IMG/VR virus record: IMGVR_UViG_3300009082_000036
Span: 1-42,117 of that record
DNA length: 42,117 nt
From: a virus
Reading direction: 5' to 3' (one strand)
A program made the position numbers and the translations under genes. The number at the start of each line of letters is the position of its first letter. Position 1 is the stretch's first letter. A model generated the notes under the pieces. The model had not been told where the DNA came from and ran no database searches. It saw nothing but the letters and a program-made list of their open reading frames with translations. Below are positions 8,596 through 18,739 of the stretch, one piece after another.

Positions 8596-8624
8596 AAGGG
8601 GCGGGGAAACTCGCCCCTTTTTTT
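8596..8624 (+). terminator. Intrinsic terminator after the head genes
   Basis: AAGGGGCG (8596-8603) pairs perfectly with CGCCCCTT (8612-8619) around the loop GGGAAACT, and a run of seven T begins within the 3' arm (8618-8624). This is a textbook rho-independent terminator. It separates capsid genes from tail genes, and the next ribosome site (AAGGAGG) follows at once, so it probably acts as a partial terminator that lowers tail expression relative to capsid. Confidence 0.9.
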
Positions 8625-8636
8625 AAGGAGGATCTT

Positions 8637-9209
8637 ATGTCAACGAGAGTTTCTATTTCTAATTTGGCTTTAACAATATTAGGCGCTGACAGAATAACAT
8701 CTATTGAAGACAATAACGAGAATGCAAGGCGATTGGCTGCTATTTATGACTCTTGTTTAGACGATGTTTTAAGAGCGCACCCATGGAATTTTGCAATAAA
8801 ACGTCAACTATTGGCACGGCTTACTTCTACCCCTGTTTTTGGGTATGATTACGAATACCAGCTTCCAAGTGATTGTATCAGGGTTTTAGAAGTAAATGAT
8901 GGTTCGAACTTGATTAGTAATTATGTCATAGAGGGAAGAAAATTATTGGTTGATGAAGATTCCGTTTATATTAAATTTATAGAAAGAATAACTGATCCTA
9001 ATTATTATACGCCGCAGTTTATAATGGTATTATCTTCTCGTTTAGCTGCTGAATTGGCATATGCAATAACGAATAACAAATCTAATGCTGAACTTATTAT
9101 GCAGCTTTATTTAGATAGATTGCAGAAGGCAAAAGAAACAGATACCCAAGAGTCTGACGCATCTATTGTTGTTGATGATGATTTATGGACTATTGAAAAG
9201 AGAGTTTAA
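8637..9209 (+). CDS. Tail tubular protein A (gp11-like)
   Basis: A 190-residue protein with the family pattern ISNLALTILGADRITSIEDN, ARRLAAIYDSCLDDVLRAHPW, FAIKRQLLARL, and a C-terminal helix containing SRLAAELAYAITNNKS. Gp11-like proteins form the adaptor ring between connector and tail nozzle in T7-like phages. Length is close to gp11 of T7 (about 196). The gene directly precedes the tail tubular B gene, as expected. Confidence 0.9.
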   Translation: MSTRVSISNLALTILGADRITSIEDNNENARRLAAIYDSCLDDVLRAHPWNFAIKRQLLARLTSTPVFGYDYEYQLPSDCIRVLEVNDGSNLISNYVIEGRKLLVDEDSVYIKFIERITDPNYYTPQFIMVLSSRLAAELAYAITNNKSNAELIMQLYLDRLQKAKETDTQESDASIVVDDDLWTIEKRV

Positions 9210-11192
9210 ATGTCTAACATAAATTATATTAGCACAAACTTCACAAGTGGAGAGTTATCTCCGCAGATAGAAGGTAGGGTAGATTTAGCGAAGTATCAGA
9301 ATGGAGCAGCTACCCTTAATAATGTATTCGTTAAGGTTTATGGCGGTGCTTATCGCAGGCCCGGAACGTATATGGCAAGCGTCACTAAGCTGTCAAGTTC
9401 TGCCGTAAGAGTTATGCCTTTTGAGTTTTCAACAACACAGGCATATATCATAGAAGCAGGTCATCAATATTTTAGATTTTATAAAGACTCAGGAATACTT
9501 ATGTCAACTAACCCTGTAGAGATAGCTACGGCATATTCATCGAGTTCTATCTTTAATTTACAATACGCGCAGGATGCTGACACTATGTATATTACTCATT
9601 CAGCACATCCTGTAATGAAACTTACAAGGTCAAGCCATTATCTCTGGAGTTTGGCACAGGTAGACTTTACGGGCGGCCCTTGGATGCCCTCAAATTTAGA
9701 TTCAAGCGCTTATGTTAAATCTTCAAGTTTTTCAGTTGGCGCTACACTTATTACGACATCAGGGAACACGACATTTTTATCGGGGCATTCAGGGGCTTTT
9801 TTACGAGTAGGCACAAGTAACGGATATGTAAGACTTAATGCGGTAAGTTCTCTTTCAGCGCAGGCAACTGTTGTTAACGCATTACAGAGCGCCTCAGCTA
9901 CAGGTTGGACTAATGATTGGTCGCATGGCGCTTGGAGCGTAAATAACGGATTTCCTATTACTGTATCATTTTTTGAGCAAAGATTATTCTTCGCGGGAAC
10001 AGCGGCAGAACCGCAGACATTATGGGGAAGCTCTGTATTGTCATATGAGGATTTTACTCCCGGTTCTAATGACGATGATTCTGTATCGTTTACTATAGCA
10101 GATAATCAAGTCAATACTATTAGATGGTTAGCGGCAGGGCAGTATTTAGCAGTTGGCACTGCAGGGGGGAACTTTATATTAAATACTGATACTTCTTCAG
10201 GTCCGGTGACTCCAACAAATATTAATATCAAGAAACAAACTACATATGGCGCTGCTTTAATGTTGCCTAAAAGGATAGGTAATGCGTTTCTTTATCTGCA
10301 AAGGAATAATCTTACAATACGAGAACTGAAATATAATTTTGAAGAGGATGCTATTTTAGCGGATGATGCTACAATACTTTCTGAACATATAACTGAGTCG
10401 GGTATCAAAGACATGGAATATCAGGAATCTCCTGATGGTATTTTATGGTGTGTGCGTAATGATGGTAGACTCTGCACAATGACACGATTAGCTACTCAAG
10501 ATGTATTGGCTTGGACACGTCATGATACACAGGGTTCATTCCAATCAGTAGCGATAATCCCTAATGGTAATGAGGATCAGGTTTGGGTTGTAGCTCAACG
10601 TTCAAATGCTTCTGTTAATGCTAAATATATAGAGTATTTTTATCCTTTTACGCAACCAGATGCACAAAGTTCATCGTTTTATGTTGATTGTGGATTAAGT
10701 TATAACAGCTTAACATCGGCGGCTACAGTAAGTGGATTAGACCATCTTAAAGGATTGACTGTATCTATCTTGGGTGATGGGGCGGTATTCCCCAACCAAG
10801 TAGTTACTACCGCAGGGACAATAACAATAACCAAATCATGCCATGCTATCCATGTGGGATTACCGTATACCAGCACTATAAAAACATGTCGGTTAGAGTC
10901 GGGAGACGTAACTAATTCTACGCAAGGTATCATTAAAAGGATTTATAAGTCAATCATTAGGTTATGGCGTTCATTGGGTTGTTATGTCGGGACAGAAACT
11001 ACCAACGATGTCGTAATGTTTAGGAACAGCTCTATGTCTATGGATTCCGCGCCTACATTATTTACCGGCGATAAAGAACTTAGTTTTCCTGTGGGATGGA
11101 ATAAGAATGCACAAGTTTATGTAACACAATCACAGCCGTTACCTTTGAATGTATTGGCAATAATTTCAAAAATAGAAGTATCAACTGATTAG
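9210..11192 (+). CDS. Tail tubular protein B / tail nozzle
   Basis: A 660-residue beta-rich protein starting with TNFTSGELSPQIEGRVDLAK and YGGAYRRPGTYMASV, the classic N-terminus of the large tail tubular or nozzle family (FTSGELSPxxxGRVDxxxY ... GGxxRRPGT). WWS-like repeats such as NGFPITVSFFEQRLFFAGT and ETLWGS-type blades suggest a propeller. It forms the distal tube of the short tail. The start follows the previous stop directly, suggesting translational coupling. Confidence 0.88.
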   Translation: MSNINYISTNFTSGELSPQIEGRVDLAKYQNGAATLNNVFVKVYGGAYRRPGTYMASVTKLSSSAVRVMPFEFSTTQAYIIEAGHQYFRFYKDSGILMSTNPVEIATAYSSSSIFNLQYAQDADTMYITHSAHPVMKLTRSSHYLWSLAQVDFTGGPWMPSNLDSSAYVKSSSFSVGATLITTSGNTTFLSGHSGAFLRVGTSNGYVRLNAVSSLSAQATVVNALQSASATGWTNDWSHGAWSVNNGFPITVSFFEQRLFFAGTAAEPQTLWGSSVLSYEDFTPGSNDDDSVSFTIADNQVNTIRWLAAGQYLAVGTAGGNFILNTDTSSGPVTPTNINIKKQTTYGAALMLPKRIGNAFLYLQRNNLTIRELKYNFEEDAILADDATILSEHITESGIKDMEYQESPDGILWCVRNDGRLCTMTRLATQDVLAWTRHDTQGSFQSVAIIPNGNEDQVWVVAQRSNASVNAKYIEYFYPFTQPDAQSSSFYVDCGLSYNSLTSAATVSGLDHLKGLTVSILGDGAVFPNQVVTTAGTITITKSCHAIHVGLPYTSTIKTCRLESGDVTNSTQGIIKRIYKSIIRLWRSLGCYVGTETTNDVVMFRNSSMSMDSAPTLFTGDKELSFPVGWNKNAQVYVTQSQPLPLNVLAIISKIEVSTD

Positions 11193-11200
11193 GAGATACG

Positions 11201-11767
11201 ATGGGAGCGCTTACAACAGGGCTATTAGTAGCAGGGTCAGCGATAGGTCAGATTCAGCAAGGTCAAGCTGCTGCAAGTGCTTCGAAAGCTAATGCCAGCT
11301 TGACAGAGTTACAGGGCAGGGAAGCCAACATAACAGCAGAGTATAATGCGGCAGTATCTCGTGCTAATGCCGAAGCCATACGTACAAGTGCTGATTTAGA
11401 TATAGAAAGACAGAAGAAGGCTAAAGAAACATTACGTGGTTCTCAAGTAACGCGTTATGCTAAGGGTGGTGTCAAGTTAGAAGGAAGCCCGTTGGAAGTC
11501 TTGATAGATTCTGCCGCTCAGGCTGAACTAGATATGTTAATTACAGATTTTAATGCTAAAACTGCTATGTCACAACAGGAGTTTGCGGCGCATCAATCTT
11601 TAAGGGAAGGTCGTTCAGCAGTTCTCTTGGCTAATCAACAAGCATCTCAACAGAGATCTCAGGCTTCATACTATCAACGTGCAGGATATATAGGCGCAGC
11701 AAGTACAGTATTCCAAACAGCAGCTGATTTTTATAAACCAAGCAAGAAAGTGACTAAGGATAAATAA
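11201..11767 (+). CDS. Small internal virion / DNA transfer protein
   Basis: A 188-residue protein with a short hydrophobic N-terminus (GALTTGLLVAGSAIG) followed by a long Ala/Gln-rich helix and the conserved-looking segment GSQVTRYAKGGVKLEGSPLEV (residues about 85-105). This resembles gp14-like inner core proteins ejected ahead of DNA in podoviruses; they help form a channel through the cell envelope. It is the first of three consecutive ejection-type genes. It overlaps the next start by one base (TAATG). Confidence 0.72.
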   Translation: MGALTTGLLVAGSAIGQIQQGQAAASASKANASLTELQGREANITAEYNAAVSRANAEAIRTSADLDIERQKKAKETLRGSQVTRYAKGGVKLEGSPLEVLIDSAAQAELDMLITDFNAKTAMSQQEFAAHQSLREGRSAVLLANQQASQQRSQASYYQRAGYIGAASTVFQTAADFYKPSKKVTKDK

Positions 11768-13107
11768 TGGCACAAATTCCTAGATATATAAGCAAAGAAT
11801 CCCTCACTAAAGAATCAGGCTCAGGGTATATGCAACCCGAGAAGTATGGAGTTGAACAGGATCCATCAACAGCAGCTAAAACAAGTGTGGGCGCTGCCAT
11901 GCAGGATATTAGCAATACTATTCTTGCTGTTAATGAGAAAATTAAGAAGGTCCAGAATGCTAATGCTGAGAGCCAAGCTAAAATTATAACAACTACTGAC
12001 TTTACTGTTTACGAAGATGAATTTAACAATAATTCTGATTTGAATCATGCTTTAGATGATATTGATAGTAAGATAGCTAAGACTAAAGAGAAAACAACAA
12101 AGTTATTTGAAGACCCTCAAGCCAGAGAAGAATATCTTAGGAATTATGAATTGCAATCGCTTATCTTTAAACAAGATTTAAAAATTGCTTTAGCTAAGCG
12201 TCAAGTTGATTTGGGCAAAGTTAACACTTTGCGTGAGATTGATATGGAAGCAAGTAACTATATTAACGCTGCTACCGACGAGGATAAGATAAACAGCAGG
12301 GCGCAAATGGAAACTATTATGGATAAAGCTATCGGCAACCAATTATTCAGCCAAGAGCAAGGGTATGATGAATTAAATAAGATAATCAGTTCTGCTGACC
12401 AAGCTTCTAAAGACGTTCAGGCATTAAAAAAGCGCAGAGAGAAAGAGTTAGCGCTTCTCCAGAAACAAGCTATAAGTGCCAGAGAGAATGAGTTAGTTAA
12501 GATGAGGATTAACCGCGAAGCCCCTCTGGAAGAACTTATTAAGATGGCGAATAGGGATATGAATGAAGAACGCATAGATGCTAAATTCGCTGAGGCATAT
12601 ATTAATGCTTGTAAAAGCCCTAAGGCAATAGGAGCCAAAACAAAGAGTGCTAAATTTGTAGGTTTTGTTAACGATATGCTATACCTCAAGACGAAACCTA
12701 AAGATATCGAGATAGCTCTTATGGAAGCTAATACAGTAGGATCCATCACTGATGAAGATTTTGATTTATTATATACTTTTAATCAACAAGTTAACCAAAG
12801 TCAAAAGTTAGAACAAGCATTGCCTAATGTAAGTTTTGCTAAAGGATTGCAATATTGGGGAGATGAGAATGCGGGTGCTAGGGATGAAAGTAAGCAGAGG
12901 ATGTTTAGAGGTTATATGAATAGAATTAAACAAGGTGTCCAACCTGAAACTGCTGCTGATGAAGCCATCAAAGAAGAAGTTTTAACAATATTTCCTCAGG
13001 TTAAAAATGCTCCCAAAGAAGGAATAGATATTATAGATTTAAACGGAGTAATTAAACATATTACTCCTGATGGTGAATTAACAATAAAAGAAAAAGGAAG
13101 CAAATAA
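11767..13107 (+). CDS. Internal virion protein, helical (gp15-like position)
   Basis: A 446-residue protein, almost entirely charged alpha-helix with coiled-coil character at about 35-110 and 215-260. The position between a gp14-like and a gp16-like gene, and the size, suggest an inner core or ejection protein. I see no sequence motif that proves it. The start overlaps the previous stop by one base, and its stop overlaps the next start the same way. Confidence 0.6.
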   Translation: MAQIPRYISKESLTKESGSGYMQPEKYGVEQDPSTAAKTSVGAAMQDISNTILAVNEKIKKVQNANAESQAKIITTTDFTVYEDEFNNNSDLNHALDDIDSKIAKTKEKTTKLFEDPQAREEYLRNYELQSLIFKQDLKIALAKRQVDLGKVNTLREIDMEASNYINAATDEDKINSRAQMETIMDKAIGNQLFSQEQGYDELNKIISSADQASKDVQALKKRREKELALLQKQAISARENELVKMRINREAPLEELIKMANRDMNEERIDAKFAEAYINACKSPKAIGAKTKSAKFVGFVNDMLYLKTKPKDIEIALMEANTVGSITDEDFDLLYTFNQQVNQSQKLEQALPNVSFAKGLQYWGDENAGARDESKQRMFRGYMNRIKQGVQPETAADEAIKEEVLTIFPQVKNAPKEGIDIIDLNGVIKHITPDGELTIKEKGSK

Positions 13108-16100
13108 TGCCTTTTGATTTGTCAACAGCAATCTCGGTGAGGGAACGAGAAGACGGGCTTCTTGAGAAAGACACCTTTGATTTAACCTCAGCACGCCCGG
13201 TTGAAGAAGTGTTAAGTGCTGTTCCTCCTGAAGAACAAAAATACAGGCCGCCTCTTACTGAAAGAGAAAAAGCTCAGGCGGTTGTAGAACTATCATATCA
13301 GGAGTCTGGTAAGAAAGTTCCTGCTATGACAAAACTTGATTGGATGCTTTCCAGCCAACAAACACAGGCAACTATGGATTTGGCAGCAACAACTTCGATT
13401 ACTGGAGGATTAAATTTAGCTGTTCAAACAGTAAGGGGATTAGCAAATACTAAAGACCCAAGCAGTATGATGGAAAAATTATTTAAAAGTATCGTCTATC
13501 CTGAATCTACTCCAAGATTATATAAGAAACTTCCCGGGACAAAAGAATTACCAAGATGGGCCGAGATTACTGCAAGCATAGCAGATGATATTGCATCATA
13601 TGGTATCGCTGCTTTAACTAAAGGAACATTGAGAGCAACATTGCTTGCTAAGGACATTGAACGCAAGATAGATAAGGCTGCTACCGCTTTTGCAAAAGAA
13701 CAAAGCAAAAGTATGCTTCCCACTGGTTCGGTTACAAAAGAAGAAACTATCAATAGACTTAAAGCGGGGTATAGAGAAGCTGCTCTTGAAAAACTTACCG
13801 CCACAGAAGCAGAACTCGTGGCATCAGAAACTGCTATTGGCGCAGGGCAACCCGCAGGGCCTTCTCAACTTCAGACATACGCAAATAAAAGAAGTTTGCT
13901 TGGATTGATTATAGAGGATTTAAAACATACTGGTCAATCAGGACAACTTAGATTACCCAAAGTAGGCCAGAGTGTAGGGTTTAAGAGTGCGGAAGGTGTG
14001 CTTATGGGCAAGATACTTAAAGTTACTGGAAAGGTAGCGGAGATAGAATTAACTGCTCAACCCGGTAGAATAATAGTCGCCACCCTCTCCCAACTAAGCC
14101 TGCCAGAGGTTGACCCAGAAATAAAAAGAGTTGGGGAAAATTTATTAAAGAATAATCCGGGGATAACACAAAAAGATGCTGAAGCGATGGCAAAGGATGT
14201 AATAGAAAATAGAAAATTTACCCAACCCACAGGTGAGGGGAAGGTAGACAAATGGTCTTATGGTGCTGAACCTGCCGCCGCTATTCCGGGCGAACCAATT
14301 GCTTTTTATGATGTTAAAGGTAATAACTTTGATATGGCTAAAGCACAGATTATTTATGATGAAGCTAGTAACAATGAACCATTGGGGTATAAGGTTGTAT
14401 TACAGAATGGGCAAGAATTGGCAAATCCTAAATCAGATAAAATAGGTGGAAGTCCGTATTTTGAAACAATGGAAGAAGCACAGAAGTTTGCTGAACAAAA
14501 GCTCTCCACCCCCACAGGACAGAAACCACCACAAGAATCTCCGAATCTACGCATGAGTATGACAGAGAACGGACTTTATGGAGTTTATAATAATGAAACA
14601 GGAAAATTGATACAAGAGTTTTCTGATGAAAAAAGAGCATGGGATTTAATAGATAGCATGAAGCCGAAGTTGACAGAAGAACAGATAAAGATACAAGAAG
14701 AAAAACTTGTTGAATCTGCTAATAATGTTATGTCAGCAAGGGATGTGGAAAGAATGTTAAAGAAGTTATATCCTTTAGCTAAAGAACTTCATCCTGATAA
14801 TGCTTCCTTAGATGAGAGTTTTTCTGATTTTGTAAAACGCTCACCAGAATATTTGGCTATGGCAGCAGAAAATGAATCAATGATTTATCATGAATTTCTT
14901 AGTGATATTGATTTTGATAATACTGACGCTTCATTAGAAGATGTAATAAAAGTCTATCAGGAAGGTAAACTGGGCAATAAGTCTTTAAGAGAACCTTTAA
15001 GAATATCTAAAGTTCCATTAAAAGGTGAAAGTATTTTTTCAGGAGCTATTGGAGAACCTAAAGAACCACTTATATTGTCTGAGAGCGAAGCTAAAGCTTT
15101 ATACGAAAAAACTAAAATAAGATCTAAAAAATCTAATGAGAAAGAACTGCTTGAAGCAAAGAAAAATTTATTCCATGCTTATAACTCGGATAAAGGATTG
15201 GCTAAAAAAATAGGAATTAAGGAATCAGAATTAACAAGTTTCCTAAGGAATAAAGTAGGGATTAAAAAATCTGCTATAGCAAAGCAAGATAGTCTTAATC
15301 AAGGAGTAGATAATGCTTACCAATGGGTTGGTTTTACTAATGTTTCATGGATAAATAAGTCATCAATTAGTGAAAAAGATTTATTAAAATATGTGAAAGA
15401 TGTCATTGTATCAAAAGATGCAAGTGCTTGGAACTCAAACAAAGAATGGTTCTCAAGGATGATTACAACACCTTTACTTGGATTTGACACAAGACTTCTC
15501 TATAAAGATTTATTATTTATACTTGGTAAATGTAAATCAAAAACTGCATTAGGTGAATATAGTCCACAAAATAATGCAATAACTATATCAGACTTATCTC
15601 TTCATACAGTAGCGCATGAGACTCTTCATTATTTAGACCATAAGTTTGCAAGAGAGTTAGGTGTTGATACAGCTTTATCTGAGGGGAGTATAAATTTTGA
15701 ATATTTACAAAAACTTCATAAATTATCTAACCAACATATTGAATGGGCAAAGAAATATTTAGAATTTGTTAAAGACTTGCTAAAAGGTTCTGAAGTGGGG
15801 TATTCTCGTGAAAGAGCAGAATATGTTCAATCTCCAAAAGAAGTTCTTGCGAGGTTTGGTGCAAAATTTATTGAATGGGTTGAAAAAGAAGCAGGTGGAT
15901 ATTCAGTAACAAATGGTTCTTATTACTCCGATACATTTTCTGAAAGACAGTTTAATAACTTTGTTCATTTATTGCAGGAAAAAGCATACATAGATGCAAA
16001 GTTTGGGGTAAAAGATTTAGTCAAAAGTAAAGGTGAAAGTATAGCTGTTCCTGAATTACCAGTAGAACCACCACTACCACCTAAGGAACAATCTTTGGAA

Positions 16101-17804
16101 ACAAAACCGCCAGAACCACCCATAGAAACGCCCCCACAAACGCCCATTCCACCAAAAACGCCAATAGTTCCACCTGAACCACCTCCTGAACCAAGCATAC
16201 CATTTGAAGGTGATTCTGTCAAGAGGGTGATCCAAGCAATTAAAGAAGCCAAGCCTATCCGTGCTGAACAAGAAGCCTTAATGAGAATAGAGCGTGGCAA
16301 GAGAATTGCTAAGGCAAAAGCGATTGGTGAAAAAATCGGGGGAGAAGCTGGGTATTATGCTCGCTTAGGCTCTCTAAAAGGTGAAATGCCAAAAGCGCAG
16401 TTTGAAACGCTTAAAGGAAAAATAACCCAGTCTGATATAAATAATTTATTTGATATGATAAGTAAATCGGACTTGAATGAGTGGGATAAACTTCCCGCTA
16501 TGAGCGGTTTAGCCAAATTATTTGGTGAGTTTGGCGGAACAGTTCCTACCGAAGGAGAATTGCAGGTTTTAAATAAAGTGTTTGGTAAGGAATTTACGGA
16601 TGCTTTATTGGAAAATAGAACGTTAATGCAAAAATTTATGGAAGCTAGTGAACAATTATTAAATATACCTCGCTCTGTTATGTCATCGTTTGACTTATCA
16701 GCTCCACTTAGACAAGGGGCTTTCTTTATAGCACGGCCTGAGTTTGGCCCGGCCTTCAAAGAAATGTTTAAGTTCTTTGGTAGTGATAAGGCCCTTAATA
16801 GTTTAATGCAAGATATTCAAACTCGCCCTACGTATGAATTAATGAGAGAATACAATCTTGCCTTAACTGATTTAGATACTGGCTTATCTAACCGCGAAGA
16901 AAAATTTATGTCTAATTGGGCCGAGAAAATACCTTTAGCAGGTATAGGTATTAGGGCATCTAGCAGGGCTTATGTAGGATTTTTGAACAAGTTGAGAGCG
17001 GATGTCTTTGATAATCTTGTTAATAAAGCTAAAGGGCTGGGGATAGAAACAACAGATAAATTTTATTCTGATTTAGTAGAATTTATAAATGCTGCTACGG
17101 GAAGAGGCAAGCTCACTCCAAAGCTAGAGAAAGCAGCAGTAGCGTTAAACTCAATTTTCTTTTCACCTCGCTTGATGGCATCAAGAATACAATTACTTAA
17201 TCCAGTATTCTATATTACTAAAGATCCATTTGTAAGGAAAGAGGCATTAAAATCTTTGTTTTCTTCTTCTGGTATATGGATGTCTCTTCTAGGTTTAGCA
17301 GCACTAGGGGGTTTAATAGTAGGAACAGATTGGAGAAGTTCAGATTTTGCTAAAATAAAAATAGGGAATACTCGGATAGATTTTGGAGCTGGTTTTCAAC
17401 AATACTTAAGAATGGCAGGACAACTTATTACGGGCGAGTATGTAAGTAGCGTAACAGGGAAAGTCCTTACCTTGGGGGAAGGATATAAACCGCTTACTAG
17501 ATTTGATATTATATTGCGTCAACTTGAAAATAAAGAATCTCCGGTTGCTTCATTTATAACATCTTTATTACGACAAAAAACTTTTATGGGCGAAGACGTT
17601 AATGTCTTAAATGAAATTGGACAAAGATTTACCCCTATGGTTTTAGGTGACTTAATTGATTTAGCTAAGACTAACCCCCAATTGTTACCCTTAGGAGTTT
17701 TGGGATTATTTGGTGTGGGGTTACAAACATATGAAGATAAACAAAGAAGTTCTTCGGTTAGAGGCAGTAGCACAACTAAAAAGAGGACATCTTCAACGAA
17801 ATAA
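13107..17804 (+). CDS. Giant internal virion / ejection protein with HEXXH metallopeptidase motif
   Basis: A 1565-residue protein, the largest here, in the place of T7 gp16. The N-terminal third is charged and helical. A zinc-metallopeptidase motif H837-E-T-L-H841 follows a hydrophobic strand (SLHTVAHETLHYLDH). A proline-rich hinge lies at about 980-1035 with many PP and PEPP groups. The C-terminus (about 1160-1550), with hydrophobic segments at about 1389-1408 and 1525-1538 and the text RLMASRIQLLNPVFY, resembles the LPD38-type polyvalent-protein domain of phage ejection proteins. It is likely injected with DNA; the peptidase may open a path through the envelope or act on a host protein. No lysozyme motif was seen. 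Confidence 0.78.
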   Translation: MPFDLSTAISVREREDGLLEKDTFDLTSARPVEEVLSAVPPEEQKYRPPLTEREKAQAVVELSYQESGKKVPAMTKLDWMLSSQQTQATMDLAATTSITGGLNLAVQTVRGLANTKDPSSMMEKLFKSIVYPESTPRLYKKLPGTKELPRWAEITASIADDIASYGIAALTKGTLRATLLAKDIERKIDKAATAFAKEQSKSMLPTGSVTKEETINRLKAGYREAALEKLTATEAELVASETAIGAGQPAGPSQLQTYANKRSLLGLIIEDLKHTGQSGQLRLPKVGQSVGFKSAEGVLMGKILKVTGKVAEIELTAQPGRIIVATLSQLSLPEVDPEIKRVGENLLKNNPGITQKDAEAMAKDVIENRKFTQPTGEGKVDKWSYGAEPAAAIPGEPIAFYDVKGNNFDMAKAQIIYDEASNNEPLGYKVVLQNGQELANPKSDKIGGSPYFETMEEAQKFAEQKLSTPTGQKPPQESPNLRMSMTENGLYGVYNNETGKLIQEFSDEKRAWDLIDSMKPKLTEEQIKIQEEKLVESANNVMSARDVERMLKKLYPLAKELHPDNASLDESFSDFVKRSPEYLAMAAENESMIYHEFLSDIDFDNTDASLEDVIKVYQEGKLGNKSLREPLRISKVPLKGESIFSGAIGEPKEPLILSESEAKALYEKTKIRSKKSNEKELLEAKKNLFHAYNSDKGLAKKIGIKESELTSFLRNKVGIKKSAIAKQDSLNQGVDNAYQWVGFTNVSWINKSSISEKDLLKYVKDVIVSKDASAWNSNKEWFSRMITTPLLGFDTRLLYKDLLFILGKCKSKTALGEYSPQNNAITISDLSLHTVAHETLHYLDHKFARELGVDTALSEGSINFEYLQKLHKLSNQHIEWAKKYLEFVKDLLKGSEVGYSRERAEYVQSPKEVLARFGAKFIEWVEKEAGGYSVTNGSYYSDTFSERQFNNFVHLLQEKAYIDAKFGVKDLVKSKGESIAVPELPVEPPLPPKEQSLETKPPEPPIETPPQTPIPPKTPIVPPEPPPEPSIPFEGDSVKRVIQAIKEAKPIRAEQEALMRIERGKRIAKAKAIGEKIGGEAGYYARLGSLKGEMPKAQFETLKGKITQSDINNLFDMISKSDLNEWDKLPAMSGLAKLFGEFGGTVPTEGELQVLNKVFGKEFTDALLENRTLMQKFMEASEQLLNIPRSVMSSFDLSAPLRQGAFFIARPEFGPAFKEMFKFFGSDKALNSLMQDIQTRPTYELMREYNLALTDLDTGLSNREEKFMSNWAEKIPLAGIGIRASSRAYVGFLNKLRADVFDNLVNKAKGLGIETTDKFYSDLVEFINAATGRGKLTPKLEKAAVALNSIFFSPRLMASRIQLLNPVFYITKDPFVRKEALKSLFSSSGIWMSLLGLAALGGLIVGTDWRSSDFAKIKIGNTRIDFGAGFQQYLRMAGQLITGEYVSSVTGKVLTLGEGYKPLTRFDIILRQLENKESPVASFITSLLRQKTFMGEDVNVLNEIGQRFTPMVLGDLIDLAKTNPQLLPLGVLGLFGVGLQTYEDKQRSSSVRGSSTTKKRTSSTK

Positions 17805-17816
17805 GGAGGCAATGCA

Positions 17817-18731
17817 ATGTCTATCAGTTCAGTAACTTCAAAAGTAATCTATGTCGGTGACGGTGCTACAGCGACTCTAGCGTATCCATTTAGGATATTA
17901 GCTGAGGGAGATTTAACAGTTAGCCGTTATATAACTTTAACCAGCGCTTCGTCATTATTAGCAATAAATACTGATTATGTTGTCACCGGAGTAGGGGTAG
18001 ACACAGGTGGTAATGTTTTATTAACTGGCAGTTATGCTGGAGGTATGCCTACGGGTTCCAATACTATTATCCAGCGGGTAGTTGATTTAACGCAAGAAGT
18101 TGATTATGTAGAAAATGACCCATTCCCTGCAGAAACCCACGAGAGGGCATTAGATAAACTCTGTATGGCAGACCAACAGTTACAGGAACAGATTGACCGT
18201 GCTATCTTAGGAGATATTAATCAGGAATCGAGCAATGTTACTTTTACCGCTTTTGCCAATCAGGCAGCTATAGCTACTTCTTCCGCAACAGTGGCAGTAG
18301 CACAGGCTTCGTCATCTGTTGTATATTCTACTGCTGCGAGTTCTTCAGCTACGGTTGCTTTGAATGCGGCAAATCAAAGTAGATATTTCAGGGTGACTCT
18401 TATTGATCCTGCGGATGTTTATTCTATATCTCCTGCGGTATGTATTCTACAAAGTTTAAACTCTGCCATAACAGTAGAGAGTATTCAGATAACTTGTGAT
18501 GCTAACCCTTCTATCCAAATATCTGGTAATTTGCTATATGCTAATGCGTTTATAGGGACAGCAAGCCCTGTGGCGATTGATAAGATAAATACTACGTCTG
18601 GCGTGTTATATGATGCTTCAATATCTAATGCGGCAGTAGCAGCCGGGAAGTGTGTCTATTTAAATTTTGACGCACAGCCAACGGCATCAATAACACAACT
18701 TAATATTAATGTTAAGTATAGTTATAATTAA
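17817..18731 (+). CDS. Tail fibre, T7-type N-terminal anchor
   Basis: A 304-residue protein whose first ~135 residues match the T7 fibre N-terminal domain (PF03906 type): YVGDGATATLAYPFRILAEG, DYVVTGVGVDTGGNVLLTG, IIQRVVDLTQEVDYVENDPF, AETHERALDKLCMADQQLQEQ. That domain attaches the fibre to the tail tube. A short Ala/Ser coiled stretch (about 150-190) and a small beta domain follow. It is shorter than full fibres (about 550 in T7), so the receptor-binding parts probably come from the following genes. Confidence 0.88.
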   Translation: MSISSVTSKVIYVGDGATATLAYPFRILAEGDLTVSRYITLTSASSLLAINTDYVVTGVGVDTGGNVLLTGSYAGGMPTGSNTIIQRVVDLTQEVDYVENDPFPAETHERALDKLCMADQQLQEQIDRAILGDINQESSNVTFTAFANQAAIATSSATVAVAQASSSVVYSTAASSSATVALNAANQSRYFRVTLIDPADVYSISPAVCILQSLNSAITVESIQITCDANPSIQISGNLLYANAFIGTASPVAIDKINTTSGVLYDASISNAAVAAGKCVYLNFDAQPTASITQLNINVKYSYN

Positions 18732-18739
18732 GGAGCTTT

